Source of the DNA: Pantoea sp. BAV 3049
GTDB taxonomy: Bacteria > Pseudomonadota > Gammaproteobacteria > Enterobacterales > Enterobacteriaceae
Assembly: GCF_009765445.1 (NCBI RefSeq)
Contig: NZ_WHOY01000031.1
Span: 4,158,849-4,222,848 of the forward strand
Direction of reading: 5' to 3'
Length of the DNA: 64,000 nt
Shown here: positions 9,227 to 17,734 of the stretch, piece after piece
How the letters are laid out: every line of letters begins with the position of its first letter
Numbering within the stretch: the first letter of the stretch is position 1
Program-made: the position numbers and the translations under genes
Notes under the pieces: generated by a model
Databases searched by the model: none
What the model saw: the letters and a program-made list of their open reading frames with translations, nothing else
What the model was told of the DNA's origin: nothing

Positions 9227-9411
9227 CGGAATCTCATGCTTTTCATATAACCCGTTTAGAATAACAGCTTTTTTTAGCCCTGCCGCATAGAAAACGGGGT
9301 TGTTATCGCAATCTCGACCTCTGACCGGGGTGAAGTGCATGTCTACGGTGCTTAACAGGCTGAAATCTTGTATAATGCCGCTTTTACTCATTTCAGAAAA
9401 ATACGATAACT

Positions 9412-11166
9412 TTGACCAACAACCGACTAGAATGGCGCGCCCTACAGCCCGATACCGACAGCGTTCAGTCCCTTTTCTCTCAGGTACCTGAAGACGATTC
9501 CAGTTGCTTTGCCGCAGTGCAGTCACGCCTGTTCAACGGGCTGAATCTGCTGCAGCAAACGCCGGCTAAATTGCCCCTGATGCTGATTAAAACGGCTGAA
9601 AACGCTGAATATCTCGCTTTACTTCAGGACCAGCTCGCCAGCATCACTGCTGAGGATGAAGCAGAACTGCATGGCGGTCACTACCTGATCGAAGGTTTGT
9701 CGATAAGCTGGCGTCCCGCTGAGTCTGGGCACGATAATTTCGCCAGCGTTGGCGGCATTCATTGTGCGGACTGGATTGAGACAGAGCAGCTGTTCGGCTG
9801 TGTGCGCTGGTATAACAATACCCTGACGCTGCAACCCGGATTGGTACATCAGGCCAACGGCGGTACGCTGATCCTCTCCCTGCGCACCCTGCTGGCACAG
9901 CCGTTGTTGTGGCTGCGAATGAGGAAAATCCTCACCACTCAGCAGTTTGACTGGTACTCCCCGGATGAAACGCGACCTTTGCCTGTGGCGATCCCTGCCA
10001 TGCCACTCCAGTTCCGTTTGATCCTGACCGGCGAGCGCGACGCGCTGGCCGACTTCCAGGAAATAGAGCCGGAGCTTTCAGCACTGGCGCTCTACTCAGA
10101 GTTCGAAGAAAACATCCAGATTGTCGACGCAGAAGAGTTCAGCCTGTGGGTAAAATGGGTTCGCACTCTGGCTACCAGTGAAGGTATTGAAGCGATTGCC
10201 GACGATTTCTGGCCGGTGCTGATCCGTGAAGCGGTTCGCTATACCGGCGATCAGGATACGCTGCCGCTCTGCCCTGCATGGATTACACGCCAGCTGCAGG
10301 ATGCAGTGATGTACAGCCCGGATGAAAACATCAGCGGTGAACATCTGCAAAGTGCGCTGGAAACCCGCGAATGGCGGGAAGGTTTCCTGGCTGAGCGAGT
10401 ACGCGATGAAATCCTGCTCGACCAGATCCTGATTGAAACCGAAGGAGAAATGATCGGGCAGATCAATGCGCTGTCAGTTATCGAATTCCCTGGCCATCCG
10501 CGTGCCTTTGGCGAACCTTCCCGTATTAGTTGCGTGGTGCATGTCGGCGACGGCGAGTTCACTGATGTTGAGCGCAAAGCCGAGCTGGGGGGCAATATTC
10601 ACGCCAAAGGCATGATGATCATGCAGGCCTGGCTGATCGCCGAACTGGAACTGGAACAGCAGCTGCCCTTTTCCGCCTCTCTGGTGTTTGAGCAATCCTA
10701 TTCCGAAGTGGATGGCGACAGCGCTTCCCTCGCCGAGCTTTGTGCGCTGATCAGCGCGCTGGCCAGCCAGCCGATCAATCAGCAAATCGCCGTGACCGGA
10801 TCGGTCGACCAGTTTGGTCGCGTGCAGCCGGTTGGCGGGCTGAACGAAAAAATTGAAGGCTTTTTCCACATCTGTAACCAGCGCAATCTGACCGGCAACC
10901 AGGGCGTCATTATCCCTGTTGCCAATGTGCGCCATCTCTCGCTACAGCAGGAAGTGGTGGATGCGGTGCGTGAAGGCAAATTCAACCTCTGGGCAGTCAG
11001 CAGCGTGGATGAAGCATTGCCCTTGCTGACCGGTGAAGAATGGGAAAAGGAAAATGCGGCCTGTCTGCTACGCTCAATACAGGAGCGCATTGCGCAAATT
11101 AATCAGCAGGACGGGCGTCAGCGTCCGTGGCCGCTGCGCTGGCTTAACTGGTTCAACCAGAGCTGA
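9412..11166 (+). CDS. ycbZ: Lon-like protease LonH (YcbZ)
   Basis: 584-residue ATP-independent Lon-family serine protease homologue. The C-terminal Lon protease domain has a Ser-Lys dyad: Ser437 in DGDSAS and Lys480 in GLNEKIEG, 43 residues apart as in Lon itself. The N-terminal ~350 residues contain a degraded AAA-like region ([25 protein letters not shown]) with no Walker A. The start codon is TTG, supported by family alignment of the MTxxxLxWRxLxPDTDS N-terminus; the ribosome binding site is poor. A TATAAT at 9371-9376 could be its -10, although no good -35 goes with it. Divergent from matP; its stop codon lies inside the fabA operator region. Confidence 0.93.
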   Translation: MTNNRLEWRALQPDTDSVQSLFSQVPEDDSSCFAAVQSRLFNGLNLLQQTPAKLPLMLIKTAENAEYLALLQDQLASITAEDEAELHGGHYLIEGLSISWRPAESGHDNFASVGGIHCADWIETEQLFGCVRWYNNTLTLQPGLVHQANGGTLILSLRTLLAQPLLWLRMRKILTTQQFDWYSPDETRPLPVAIPAMPLQFRLILTGERDALADFQEIEPELSALALYSEFEENIQIVDAEEFSLWVKWVRTLATSEGIEAIADDFWPVLIREAVRYTGDQDTLPLCPAWITRQLQDAVMYSPDENISGEHLQSALETREWREGFLAERVRDEILLDQILIETEGEMIGQINALSVIEFPGHPRAFGEPSRISCVVHVGDGEFTDVERKAELGGNIHAKGMMIMQAWLIAELELEQQLPFSASLVFEQSYSEVDGDSASLAELCALISALASQPINQQIAVTGSVDQFGRVQPVGGLNEKIEGFFHICNQRNLTGNQGVIIPVANVRHLSLQQEVVDAVREGKFNLWAVSSVDEALPLLTGEEWEKENAACLLRSIQERIAQINQQDGRQRPWPLRWLNWFNQS

Positions 11167-11201
11167 TCGGACTTGTTCAGCTTACACCTGTTAGCTAATC
11201 T
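11164..11201 (+). promoter_or_regulatory. fabA promoter with FadR- and FabR-type sites
   Basis: TGATCGGACTTGTTCA (11164-11179) corresponds to the FadR activator site of E. coli fabA. It is followed immediately by the near-palindrome AGCTTACACCTGTTAGCT (11179-11196), corresponding to the FabR repressor site. A possible promoter is TTGTTC (11173-11178), 17 bases, TAATCT (11196-11201). The lonH stop codon TGA is the first three bases of this element. Site identities rest on similarity to E. coli fabA as I remember it. Confidence 0.7.
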
Positions 11202-11234
11202 TCGTGATTCATTAAAATAAGGCTTATTGAGAAC

Positions 11235-11753
11235 ATGGTAGATAAACGCGAATCCTATACAAAAGAAGACCTCATTGCCTCCGGCCGTGGTGAACTGTTT
11301 GGTGCTGAAGGCCCACCGTTGCCGTCCGGAAACATGTTGATGATGGACCGCGTGGTGAAAATGACCGAAGACGGCGGTAACTACGGCAAAGGTTTTGTTG
11401 AAGCCGAGCTGGATATCAATCCGGACCTGTGGTTCTTTAGCTGTCATTTTATCGGCGACCCGGTAATGCCAGGCTGTCTGGGTCTGGATGCCATGTGGCA
11501 GCTGGTTGGGTTCTATCTGGGCTGGTTAGGCGCAGAAGGCAAAGGCCGTGCACTGGGTGTGGGTGAAGTGAAATTCACTGGCCAGGTTCTGCCAACCGCG
11601 AAAAAAGTTTCTTACCGCATTCACTTCAAGCGTGTGATCAATCGCAAGCTGGTGATGGGTGTGGCAGACGGTGAAGTGCTGGTGGACGGTCATGTGATCT
11701 ATACCGCGACCGACCTGAAAGTAGGTCTGTTCAAAGACACCACTGCTTTTTAA
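11235..11753 (+). CDS. fabA: 3-hydroxydecanoyl-ACP dehydratase/isomerase
   Basis: Dehydrates 3-hydroxydecanoyl-ACP and isomerises the trans-2 product to cis-3-decenoyl-ACP, the branch point for unsaturated fatty acids. 172 residues, normal length. The hot-dog fold hallmark is the block [23 protein letters not shown], with catalytic His71 and Asp85 (counting the initiator Met). N-terminus [13 protein letters not shown] is as in E. coli. Start is preceded by an AAGG element in AATAAGGC, somewhat distant from the ATG. Regulated by FadR and FabR if the upstream sites act as in E. coli. Convergent with rmf. Confidence 0.98.
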   Translation: MVDKRESYTKEDLIASGRGELFGAEGPPLPSGNMLMMDRVVKMTEDGGNYGKGFVEAELDINPDLWFFSCHFIGDPVMPGCLGLDAMWQLVGFYLGWLGAEGKGRALGVGEVKFTGQVLPTAKKVSYRIHFKRVINRKLVMGVADGEVLVDGHVIYTATDLKVGLFKDTTAF

Positions 11754-11770
11754 GCCTCCCTTAAAACGGA

Positions 11771-11800
11771 AACCTCCGCTTCGGCGGAGGTTCTTCCTTT
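11771..11800. terminator. fabA terminator with UUCG tetraloop
   Basis: AACCTCCGC (11771-11779), loop TTCG, GCGGAGGTT (11784-11792): a perfect 9-pair stem closed by the very stable C(UUCG)G loop, followed by CTTCCTTTT. On the minus strand the stem is followed by TTTCCGTTTT, so it can also end rmf transcripts. Confidence 0.85.
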
Positions 11801-11819
11801 TAAAATCTGAGTTATCCAG

Positions 11820-11857
11820 TTTCACAAACCTGATAGTGCTGTTTTCACGAACCGGAT
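11820..11857. repeat. Imperfect 15-base direct repeat near rmf 3' end
   Basis: TTTCACAAACCTGAT (11820-11834) recurs as TTTCACGAACCGGAT (11843-11857), 13 of 15 bases identical, offset 23 bases. It lies between the fabA terminator and the rmf stop codon. No function known. Confidence 0.5.
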
Positions 11858-11886
11858 GTTCAGATTATATAACGTGAACAATCGGG

Positions 11887-12054
11887 TTATACGCTAACCG
11901 TCCTGTCCTCCATGGCTTGTCGCCAACCTCCCAACCAGTGAGACCTCGCGTCTATCATTTGATAGGGACACATTTCTTTCGAACGTCCGGTAATACCGGC
12001 CTGATAACCTCTGGAATGTGCCCGTTCGAGTCGATCTCGTTTCTGTCTCTTCAT
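11887..12054 (-). CDS. rmf: Ribosome modulation factor
   Basis: A 55-codon gene. The product begins MKRQKRDRLERAHSRGYQAG, continues ITGRSKEMCPYQ and has the C-terminal WLGGWRQAMEDR segment. This matches ribosome modulation factor, which pairs 70S ribosomes into inactive 100S dimers in stationary phase; E. coli Rmf is also 55 residues. Basic residues dominate the N-terminus as expected for rRNA binding. An ATG codon directly before this one (12057) could be used, giving one extra Met; GAGGGG lies 9 bases before it. Position convergent with fabA and downstream of pqiC is as in E. coli. A 110-codon frame on the other strand over this interval is a shadow. Confidence 0.95.
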   Translation of the reverse strand: MKRQKRDRLERAHSRGYQAGITGRSKEMCPYQMIDARSHWLGGWRQAMEDRTVSV

Positions 12055-12263
12055 CATGCCTGTAATCCCCTCTTCAGGTCAGGTGGAATCTGGTGGAAAG
12101 AAATCAGTGATTGCATTGTTTGCAACCACACTTCAATTTCTAACGCCATCCGGGCTAAAAATCAATCCGCAAATTTCACGCCAATGTCATATTACCGTGA
12201 GAATATGCGGGTGCTTTTTCGCCCAAAAAACCCAAAAGATGATGAATAACCCGCTGTAATGTC
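12055..12263 (-). promoter_or_regulatory. rmf upstream region
   Basis: 209 bases between the pqiC terminator and rmf, which must hold the rmf promoter since the terminator separates it from the pqi genes. I could not pick a -35/-10 pair with confidence. E. coli rmf is induced by ppGpp and slow growth; no site for this can be recognised by eye. Confidence 0.4.
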
Positions 12264-12312
12264 AAAAAAAACCCCTGATTGCGCATAAATCTGATTTTGC
12301 GACAATCAAGGG
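12264..12312 (-). terminator. Terminator after pqiC
   Basis: On the minus strand CCCTTGATTG-T-CGCA (12312-12298) pairs with TGCGCAATCAGGGG (12285-12272) with one bulge and one G-U pair, followed by eight T (12271-12264). A strong intrinsic terminator at the end of the rlmL-uup-pqi transcription unit. Confidence 0.88.
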
Positions 12313-12336
12313 CTTAGCTCTTTATATTAATTTTTA

Positions 12337-12906
12337 TTAACTTTTACTGCGGATCGCATCGGCCATCTGCCGGGCTTCCTGCTGCCAACCTTTAGCCAGC
12401 GTTCTAACTAACGCATCGTAACCATCTTCCGTTTGTGGCAACGTCAGTGCAAATGAACGCTTAATAATCTGCCCCTGATGTTCAAGCACCCAGGCACCGC
12501 TGATCACTGCCTGGCCGTCATAACGCCCGTGGAAGCCAGTCACGTTGACGTTCAGCGTATCCTGCTGTGCGCCCAGTGGCGATGCGGAAACCAGCCAGCC
12601 CGGCAGCGCATCACTCAGATCCGCCACCAGCGTCTGTTGCAGCTGCTGATCCAGCGGGCTGGCCCACAGATTATTGCTGGCAATCACATACTTCACGTCA
12701 CTGCTCTGATAGACCAGGCCGTTGCCCGCCAGATAGTCGGGCACCGAGACATGCTGTACGAACACCGCCGGGCGCAGTGCATCAGAGCTGCTGGCCGCAG
12801 CCGCAGAGCTTTTTTCTGCAGCGGGCAGCTGATAGTAAGTTGTTTCTGGCGTAGTGCTACAAGCCGTCACGGCCAGAGCCAGCGCAATGGGTATCCATTT
12901 CATCAT
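12337..12906 (-). CDS. pqiC: PqiC outer membrane lipoprotein
   Basis: 189-residue lipoprotein: short positive N-terminus, hydrophobic segment, and lipobox AVTAC with Cys16 as the lipidated residue; residues after it (STTPE) do not contain an Asp at +2, in keeping with outer membrane sorting. The body carries the DUF330/ABC-type transport auxiliary signature (VPDYLAGNGLVYQ, NNLWASPLDQQLQQTL). In E. coli PqiC anchors the PqiA-PqiB lipid transport assembly to the outer membrane. Its ATG overlaps the pqiB stop as ATGA, so translation is probably coupled. A second Met immediately follows the first. Confidence 0.95.
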   Translation of the reverse strand: MMKWIPIALALAVTACSTTPETTYYQLPAAEKSSAAAASSSDALRPAVFVQHVSVPDYLAGNGLVYQSSDVKYVIASNNLWASPLDQQLQQTLVADLSDALPGWLVSASPLGAQQDTLNVNVTGFHGRYDGQAVISGAWVLEHQGQIIKRSFALTLPQTEDGYDALVRTLAKGWQQEARQMADAIRSKS

Positions 12907-14546
12907 TGTTTCGCCCTCTTAGGCTGTGGATCCTGTCCGGGTTTCGCCTCAAACACCAGCGCATTGCTCTTGTTGTTGAGCGTTTTCAGTACGGGTTGCA
13001 GTTCACGCAGCACCTGATCCAGGCGCTGCATATCACCCACCATTTTGCTGTAGGCTGGAGAGCCGGGCTGGAAGGCCTTCATGCTGCTGTTCAGCTCGCG
13101 CAGGGTTTTCTGCATATCCGCCGGCAACTGTTGCATCTGCTGGCTACCGGTGATCTGATTGATGTTATCCAGCGTTTTCTGCAAGTTACGCAGCGTAGTC
13201 TGGCTCTCTTTCAGCGTTCCGGTGGCCTGATTGATCATCGGATTCAGCGGCATACTGTTGATCTTATCCAGCGTTTCCATCAGTTTCTGCTGGATCTGGG
13301 CCAGCCCGCCACTGGTGGTCGGGATCAACTCATAACCAGCGAACTCTGCCGGGCCGGTATAAGGCCTGGCATTGTCATGGAAATCGAGATCGACGTACAA
13401 CGAGCCGGTCAGGAGATTAGCCGACTTCAGCGAGGCACGCAGTCCCGATTTGATGCCGTCTTTCAGGTGCTGCTCGATATTGAAGTCCTTGCCCAGCATG
13501 CTTTCGAAGCGGTCTGGTTCAATGCGGATCAGTACCGGAATGCGGTAATCGTTATTCAACCGCTGAGCCACATCTTTCGACTGGAACGGAACGGCAGCCA
13601 CGGTGCCCAGACGGATGCCGCGGAATTCAACCGGTGCGCCAGGCTGCAGGCCACGGATTGAATCGCTGAAGAACATCAGGAAGTCTTTGTGCACGGTGTA
13701 CAACGAATCCTGAATGCTGCGCTGATCGTCGAACAGCTTGTATTCGGCTTTGTTCTCCGCCAGCTGCCCCAGAGCCCAGCCATCCGGCACATCAAAGCTT
13801 ACCCCACCGCTGAACAGCGTAGTCAGCGACCCCATTTCAACACGCATGCCCGAGGCCGACATATCTACAGCTATTCCGCTGTCTTTCCAGAAGCGGACAT
13901 TAGTGGTAACCAGTCGGTCATAAGGGGCGGTCACAAACAGCTGATAGGTCATCATGCGTTTATCAGCATCAAAATTACTGGTCTCGACAGAACCCACGCG
14001 GTAGCCACGGAACAGGACCGGATCGCCAGGATTCAGCTGACCGGCTTTGGCGCTGTCCAGCGTAATACGGATACCCTTCGCGTCTGGTGGCGCGAGCGGC
14101 GGCGCATCCAGCAGGCTGTAATGTTCAGGCTTTTCGCCTTTGTTGCCCGGCTGCAGCTCGATGTAAGCTCCGGAGAGCAAAGTGCCCAGTCCGGTCACGC
14201 CTTCACGGCCGATCGCCGGTTTAACCACCCAAAAGGCACTGTCCCCCTTCAGCAGCTTCTCCATACCGGAATTCAGGCGGGCTTTGATCTCCACATGGTG
14301 CAGATCATCGGTCAGCACCGCGCTCTCAACGACCCCAACATCCACGCTGCGGCTTTTAATGGCGGTTTTACCTCCCTCAATACCTTCGGCATTGGTGGTG
14401 ATCAGCGTGACCTCGGGGCCCTGATGGCTGAAGTGATAAAACAGTATCCATGCACCGATCAGCACGGTGACAATGGGAATGATCCAGACAGGTGACCAGC
14501 GTTTGATTTGATCAACCGTCGCCACGCCGTGATTATTTTCCTTCAA
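12903..14546 (-). CDS. pqiB: PqiB, MCE-domain intermembrane lipid transport protein
   Basis: 547 residues: a single N-terminal membrane helix (WSPVWIIPIVTVLIGAWILFY), then three MCE domains (starts near GPEVTLITTNAEGIEGG, KGIRITLDSAKAGQLNPGD and the block with GLQPGAPVEFRGIRLG) and a C-terminal helical region (SQTTLRNLQKTLDNINQ...), which in E. coli forms a needle-like tunnel across the periplasm. I place the start at a TTG (14546) with GAGGAG 7 bases before it; the product then begins like the family. An ATG 33 bases upstream (14579) has no ribosome binding site and adds a non-family leader. The start lies inside the pqiA 3' end (14-base overlap). Confidence 0.93.
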   Translation of the reverse strand: MKENNHGVATVDQIKRWSPVWIIPIVTVLIGAWILFYHFSHQGPEVTLITTNAEGIEGGKTAIKSRSVDVGVVESAVLTDDLHHVEIKARLNSGMEKLLKGDSAFWVVKPAIGREGVTGLGTLLSGAYIELQPGNKGEKPEHYSLLDAPPLAPPDAKGIRITLDSAKAGQLNPGDPVLFRGYRVGSVETSNFDADKRMMTYQLFVTAPYDRLVTTNVRFWKDSGIAVDMSASGMRVEMGSLTTLFSGGVSFDVPDGWALGQLAENKAEYKLFDDQRSIQDSLYTVHKDFLMFFSDSIRGLQPGAPVEFRGIRLGTVAAVPFQSKDVAQRLNNDYRIPVLIRIEPDRFESMLGKDFNIEQHLKDGIKSGLRASLKSANLLTGSLYVDLDFHDNARPYTGPAEFAGYELIPTTSGGLAQIQQKLMETLDKINSMPLNPMINQATGTLKESQTTLRNLQKTLDNINQITGSQQMQQLPADMQKTLRELNSSMKAFQPGSPAYSKMVGDMQRLDQVLRELQPVLKTLNNKSNALVFEAKPGQDPQPKRAKQ

Positions 14547-15807
14547 TGCTCGGCTCCTCAATACTCTTTTCACGTACACGATCCCAGGTCAGACGGGGGT
14601 CGAATGTCATGGCAGCAAACATGGTCAGGATCACCACCATGGCAAACAGCAACGCTCCCGTTGCGGGATAAATACTCATCAACTGCCCCATGCGCACCAG
14701 CGCAGAGAGGACCGCGATAACAAAGACATCAATCATTGACCAGCGGCCAACAAACTCCACCACCTCATAAATTTTGTGCATCCTCTCACTGTCCTGATGA
14801 GGCTTGCCCTTGCCGTTGGCGTCCCAGCACAGCCAGCCAATCGCCAGCATTTTTAGCGAAGGCACCATAATACTGGCGATAAAGATCACCAGCGCCACCG
14901 GATAGGAACCTTCACTCCACAGCAAAACCACCCCAGCCATAATGGTTGAGGTGATTTTAGTCCCTAGCGCTTCAGTGATCATAATCGGCATCAGGTTGGC
15001 GGGGATATATAACAGGAAGGAGGTCAGCAGCAGCGCCAGCGTCCACTGCAGGCTGTGGCGACGACGGACGTAACCACCGGTGCCGCAACGCGGACAGGTG
15101 AACTGGTCAGCGGCCAGCACTGCCGTACAGCAATGGCAGGAGCGCAGGCCCTGGCGCAGGCCACTGATTGCCGGGACCGGGCGGGCTGGTAAAGTTGGCA
15201 CCGGCGCAATGCGAGCCCACAGCCAGCGACGGTCCACGCACTGAAATGCACGCACCTGCAGCATACAGAAAAGACACCAGGGAACAAAACTGGTGCCAAT
15301 GCCAATGTCGCCGTAGGCCATCAGCTTAACGAAGCTGACCAGTACCCCGGCGAGAAAGATTTCCGCCATCCCCCAGCTTTTAATCTGGAACAACACCCGC
15401 GCCATGTTGCGCTTCAGCGGCAACGGCATTCGCACGGGATTAACCAGCAGCAGGATCACCACCATGCAGACCGCAGGCACGCCCTGTACAAACAGCATGA
15501 ACAGCGTCGCCAGGCTGTTGTAATCCTCAGACACCATCACCTGAGGAATGCGCATCAGCGTTATTTCACTGCTCAACCCTGCCACGTGCATATTCACGAA
15601 GGGAAACAGGTTCGCCAGAACCAGCATAAACAACGCTGCCAGCGCATAACCGGTGGGCCGCTTTTGCGGCTCATGCCAGCTGGACACCAGCGTTGTTTCA
15701 CAGCGCGGGCAGCTGGCTTTGTTGCCCGCCGACAGTTCCGGCAACTGTGTCATCAGGTCACACTTCGGGCAAAGCATCCATTGATCGGCCTGCTGCGATG
15801 AACACAT
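14533..15807 (-). CDS. pqiA: PqiA, inner membrane component of Pqi lipid transport system
   Basis: 424-residue integral membrane protein made of two related halves. Each half starts with a zinc-ribbon-like pair of CxxC motifs (CPKC...CPRC near residue 18-36; CHCC...CPRC in the middle) followed by four membrane helices with the repeated motif LFPFVNMHVAG / PANLMPIMI. In E. coli it is paraquat-inducible through SoxRS and works with PqiB and PqiC in membrane lipid homeostasis. It follows uup by 11 bases and overlaps pqiB. No SoxS box can be placed by eye because any promoter would lie inside uup. Confidence 0.95.
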   Translation of the reverse strand: MCSSQQADQWMLCPKCDLMTQLPELSAGNKASCPRCETTLVSSWHEPQKRPTGYALAALFMLVLANLFPFVNMHVAGLSSEITLMRIPQVMVSEDYNSLATLFMLFVQGVPAVCMVVILLLVNPVRMPLPLKRNMARVLFQIKSWGMAEIFLAGVLVSFVKLMAYGDIGIGTSFVPWCLFCMLQVRAFQCVDRRWLWARIAPVPTLPARPVPAISGLRQGLRSCHCCTAVLAADQFTCPRCGTGGYVRRRHSLQWTLALLLTSFLLYIPANLMPIMITEALGTKITSTIMAGVVLLWSEGSYPVALVIFIASIMVPSLKMLAIGWLCWDANGKGKPHQDSERMHKIYEVVEFVGRWSMIDVFVIAVLSALVRMGQLMSIYPATGALLFAMVVILTMFAAMTFDPRLTWDRVREKSIEEPSIEGK

Positions 15808-15818
15808 AAATTACCTCA

Positions 15819-17729
15819 TTAACCGTTCTTCAGAGATTCCAGATATTCCCAGCGTTCAAAGGCGACTTCCAAATCCTGCTCTGCCTGCGCCATCGCATCC
15901 AGAACCGGCTGGGTCTCTTCATGAGGTTGGCTGAAAAATGTCGCATCCGCCACTTTAGCCTGTAGTGAAGCGAGCTGAGCTTCCAGCGCTTCCATTTTTT
16001 CCGGCAACTGTTCCAGCTCGCGCTGCAGGTTGTAGCTCATCCTGGCAGCAGGGCGTTTTGTCGGCTCGTTTTTTACACTTTCCTGACGGACCGGAGAGCT
16101 GCTGGTTTTCGCTGCGTGGCGGGTCTGCCTGTAGGCCGCACGCTGCAACTGCGCATCGTGATAGCCACCAACAAAGGCACCGATTTCGCCGTTGCCTTCA
16201 AAGATCCAGCATTCGGTAACGGTGTTGTCAACGAACTGACGATCGTGGCTCACCAGCAGTACCGTACCCTGATAGCCGTCGATCAGTTCCTCCAACAGCT
16301 CCAGCGTTTCCACGTCCAGATCGTTGGTTGGTTCATCGAGGATCAGCAGGTTGCTTGGCTTCAGGAACAGACGTGCCAGCAGCAGGCGGTTTCGCTCACC
16401 ACCGGACAGTGCCCGCACCGGCGTCATAGCCCGTTTTGGATGGAACAGGAACTCCTGAAGATAGCCCAGCACGTGGCGCGGCTTACCGTTGACCATCACT
16501 TCCTGTTTGCCTTCGGCGAGGTTATCCATCACCGTACGGTCCGGATCCAGCTCGGCGCGATGCTGATCGAAATAAGCCACTTCCAGCTTGGTACCGATAT
16601 GAACGCGGCCACTGTCTGGTTTAAGCTGATCGAGCATCAGCTTCAGCAAGGTGGTTTTGCCGCAGCCGTTCGGGCCAATCAGGGCGATCTTGTCGCCGCG
16701 CTGAACCTGAGAGGTGAAGTCACGAACCAGCTGTTTACCGCCCACACCGTAGCAGACGTTTTCCAGTTCGAAGACGATTTTTCCGGAGCGGCTTGCTTCT
16801 TCCACTTGCATGTTGGCTTTGCCCATCACTTCACGGCGTTCTGAACGCTCGCGGCGCAGGGCCTTCAGAGCACGAACGCGCCCTTCGTTACGGGTACGAC
16901 GTGCTTTGATACCCTGGCGGATCCACACTTCTTCCTGAGCCAGTTTGCGGTCGAATTCAGCATTCTGCATCTCTTCCACGCGCAGCGCTTCTTCTTTGCC
17001 CAGCAGATACTGATCGTAGTTACCCGGCCAGGAGACCAGCTTGCCGCGATCGAGATCGACAATGCGGGTAGCCATGTTGCGGATAAACGAACGGTCGTGG
17101 GAAATAAAGATAATGCTGCCCTGGAAGGTTTTCAGGAACCCTTCCAGCCAGTCGATGGTTTCGATATCCAGATGGTTGGTTGGTTCATCCAGCATCAGCA
17201 CACGCGGATTGCTGACCAATGCCCGACCCAGCGCCGCTTTACGCAGCCAGCCGCCGGACAGTGAGGAGAGCGCCACATCGCCATCAAGGCCAATCTGCTT
17301 GAGCACGTCCTGGATGCGCGTTTCCAGCTGCCACAGGTTCTGGTGATCGAGGATGCTTTGCAGACGTCCCATCTCATTGAGATTTTTATCGCTGGGATCC
17401 TCCATCACCAGATGTGAAATGGCATGATATGCCTTCAGGTGTTCAGCCTGCTCTTCCACACCTTCCGCCACGAAGTCGTAAACAGACCCCGCCACATTAC
17501 GCGGTGGATCCTGTTGCAGACGCGCCACCACCAGATCCTGCTCATAAATAATTCTGCCGTCGTCCAGCGGCTGCTCACGGTTGATGATTTTCATCAACGT
17601 GGATTTGCCCGCGCCGTTACGGCCAACCAGACAGACTCGCTCATTTTCTTCGATATGCAGCTCAGTGTTATCCAACAGCGGTGCATCGCTGAATGACAGG
17701 TAAGCACCATGAATACTGATCAGTGACAT
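15819..17729 (-). CDS. uup: ABC-F ATPase Uup
   Basis: 636-residue soluble protein with two ABC ATPase domains and no membrane segments. Domain 1: Walker A GRNGAGKS (36-43), signature LSGGWLRK, Walker B MLDEPTNHLD. The linker between domains is rich in Arg/Lys (GIKARRTRNEGRVRALKALR). Domain 2: Walker A GPNGCGKT, signature LSGGERNR, Walker B ILDEPTNDLD. A C-terminal coiled coil (~560-636, LQRELEQLPEKMEALEAQLASLQAKV) binds DNA in E. coli Uup. ABC-F proteins act on ribosomes; Uup also lowers precise transposon excision and has been linked to ribosome assembly. Begins 5 bases after rlmL and precedes pqiA by 11. Confidence 0.97.
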   Translation of the reverse strand: MSLISIHGAYLSFSDAPLLDNTELHIEENERVCLVGRNGAGKSTLMKIINREQPLDDGRIIYEQDLVVARLQQDPPRNVAGSVYDFVAEGVEEQAEHLKAYHAISHLVMEDPSDKNLNEMGRLQSILDHQNLWQLETRIQDVLKQIGLDGDVALSSLSGGWLRKAALGRALVSNPRVLMLDEPTNHLDIETIDWLEGFLKTFQGSIIFISHDRSFIRNMATRIVDLDRGKLVSWPGNYDQYLLGKEEALRVEEMQNAEFDRKLAQEEVWIRQGIKARRTRNEGRVRALKALRRERSERREVMGKANMQVEEASRSGKIVFELENVCYGVGGKQLVRDFTSQVQRGDKIALIGPNGCGKTTLLKLMLDQLKPDSGRVHIGTKLEVAYFDQHRAELDPDRTVMDNLAEGKQEVMVNGKPRHVLGYLQEFLFHPKRAMTPVRALSGGERNRLLLARLFLKPSNLLILDEPTNDLDVETLELLEELIDGYQGTVLLVSHDRQFVDNTVTECWIFEGNGEIGAFVGGYHDAQLQRAAYRQTRHAAKTSSSPVRQESVKNEPTKRPAARMSYNLQRELEQLPEKMEALEAQLASLQAKVADATFFSQPHEETQPVLDAMAQAEQDLEVAFERWEYLESLKNG

Positions 17730-17734
17730 AAAAC

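Noticed and set aside
9227..9526. 100-codon N-terminal extension of MatP
   Set aside because: The MatP family begins at MKYQQLE; the extension overlaps the lonH 5' end and the divergent promoter region.
11917..12249. 110-codon plus-strand open frame downstream of fabA
   Set aside because: It lies antisense to rmf for about half its length, has no ribosome binding site and no family resemblance.
12478..14495. Long plus-strand frames opposite pqiC and pqiB
   Set aside because: Antisense shadows; the minus strand encodes clear PqiB and PqiC orthologues.
14546..15807. Zinc ribbons of PqiA as sign of a transcription factor
   Set aside because: They lie in a polytopic membrane protein with the exact PqiA layout.
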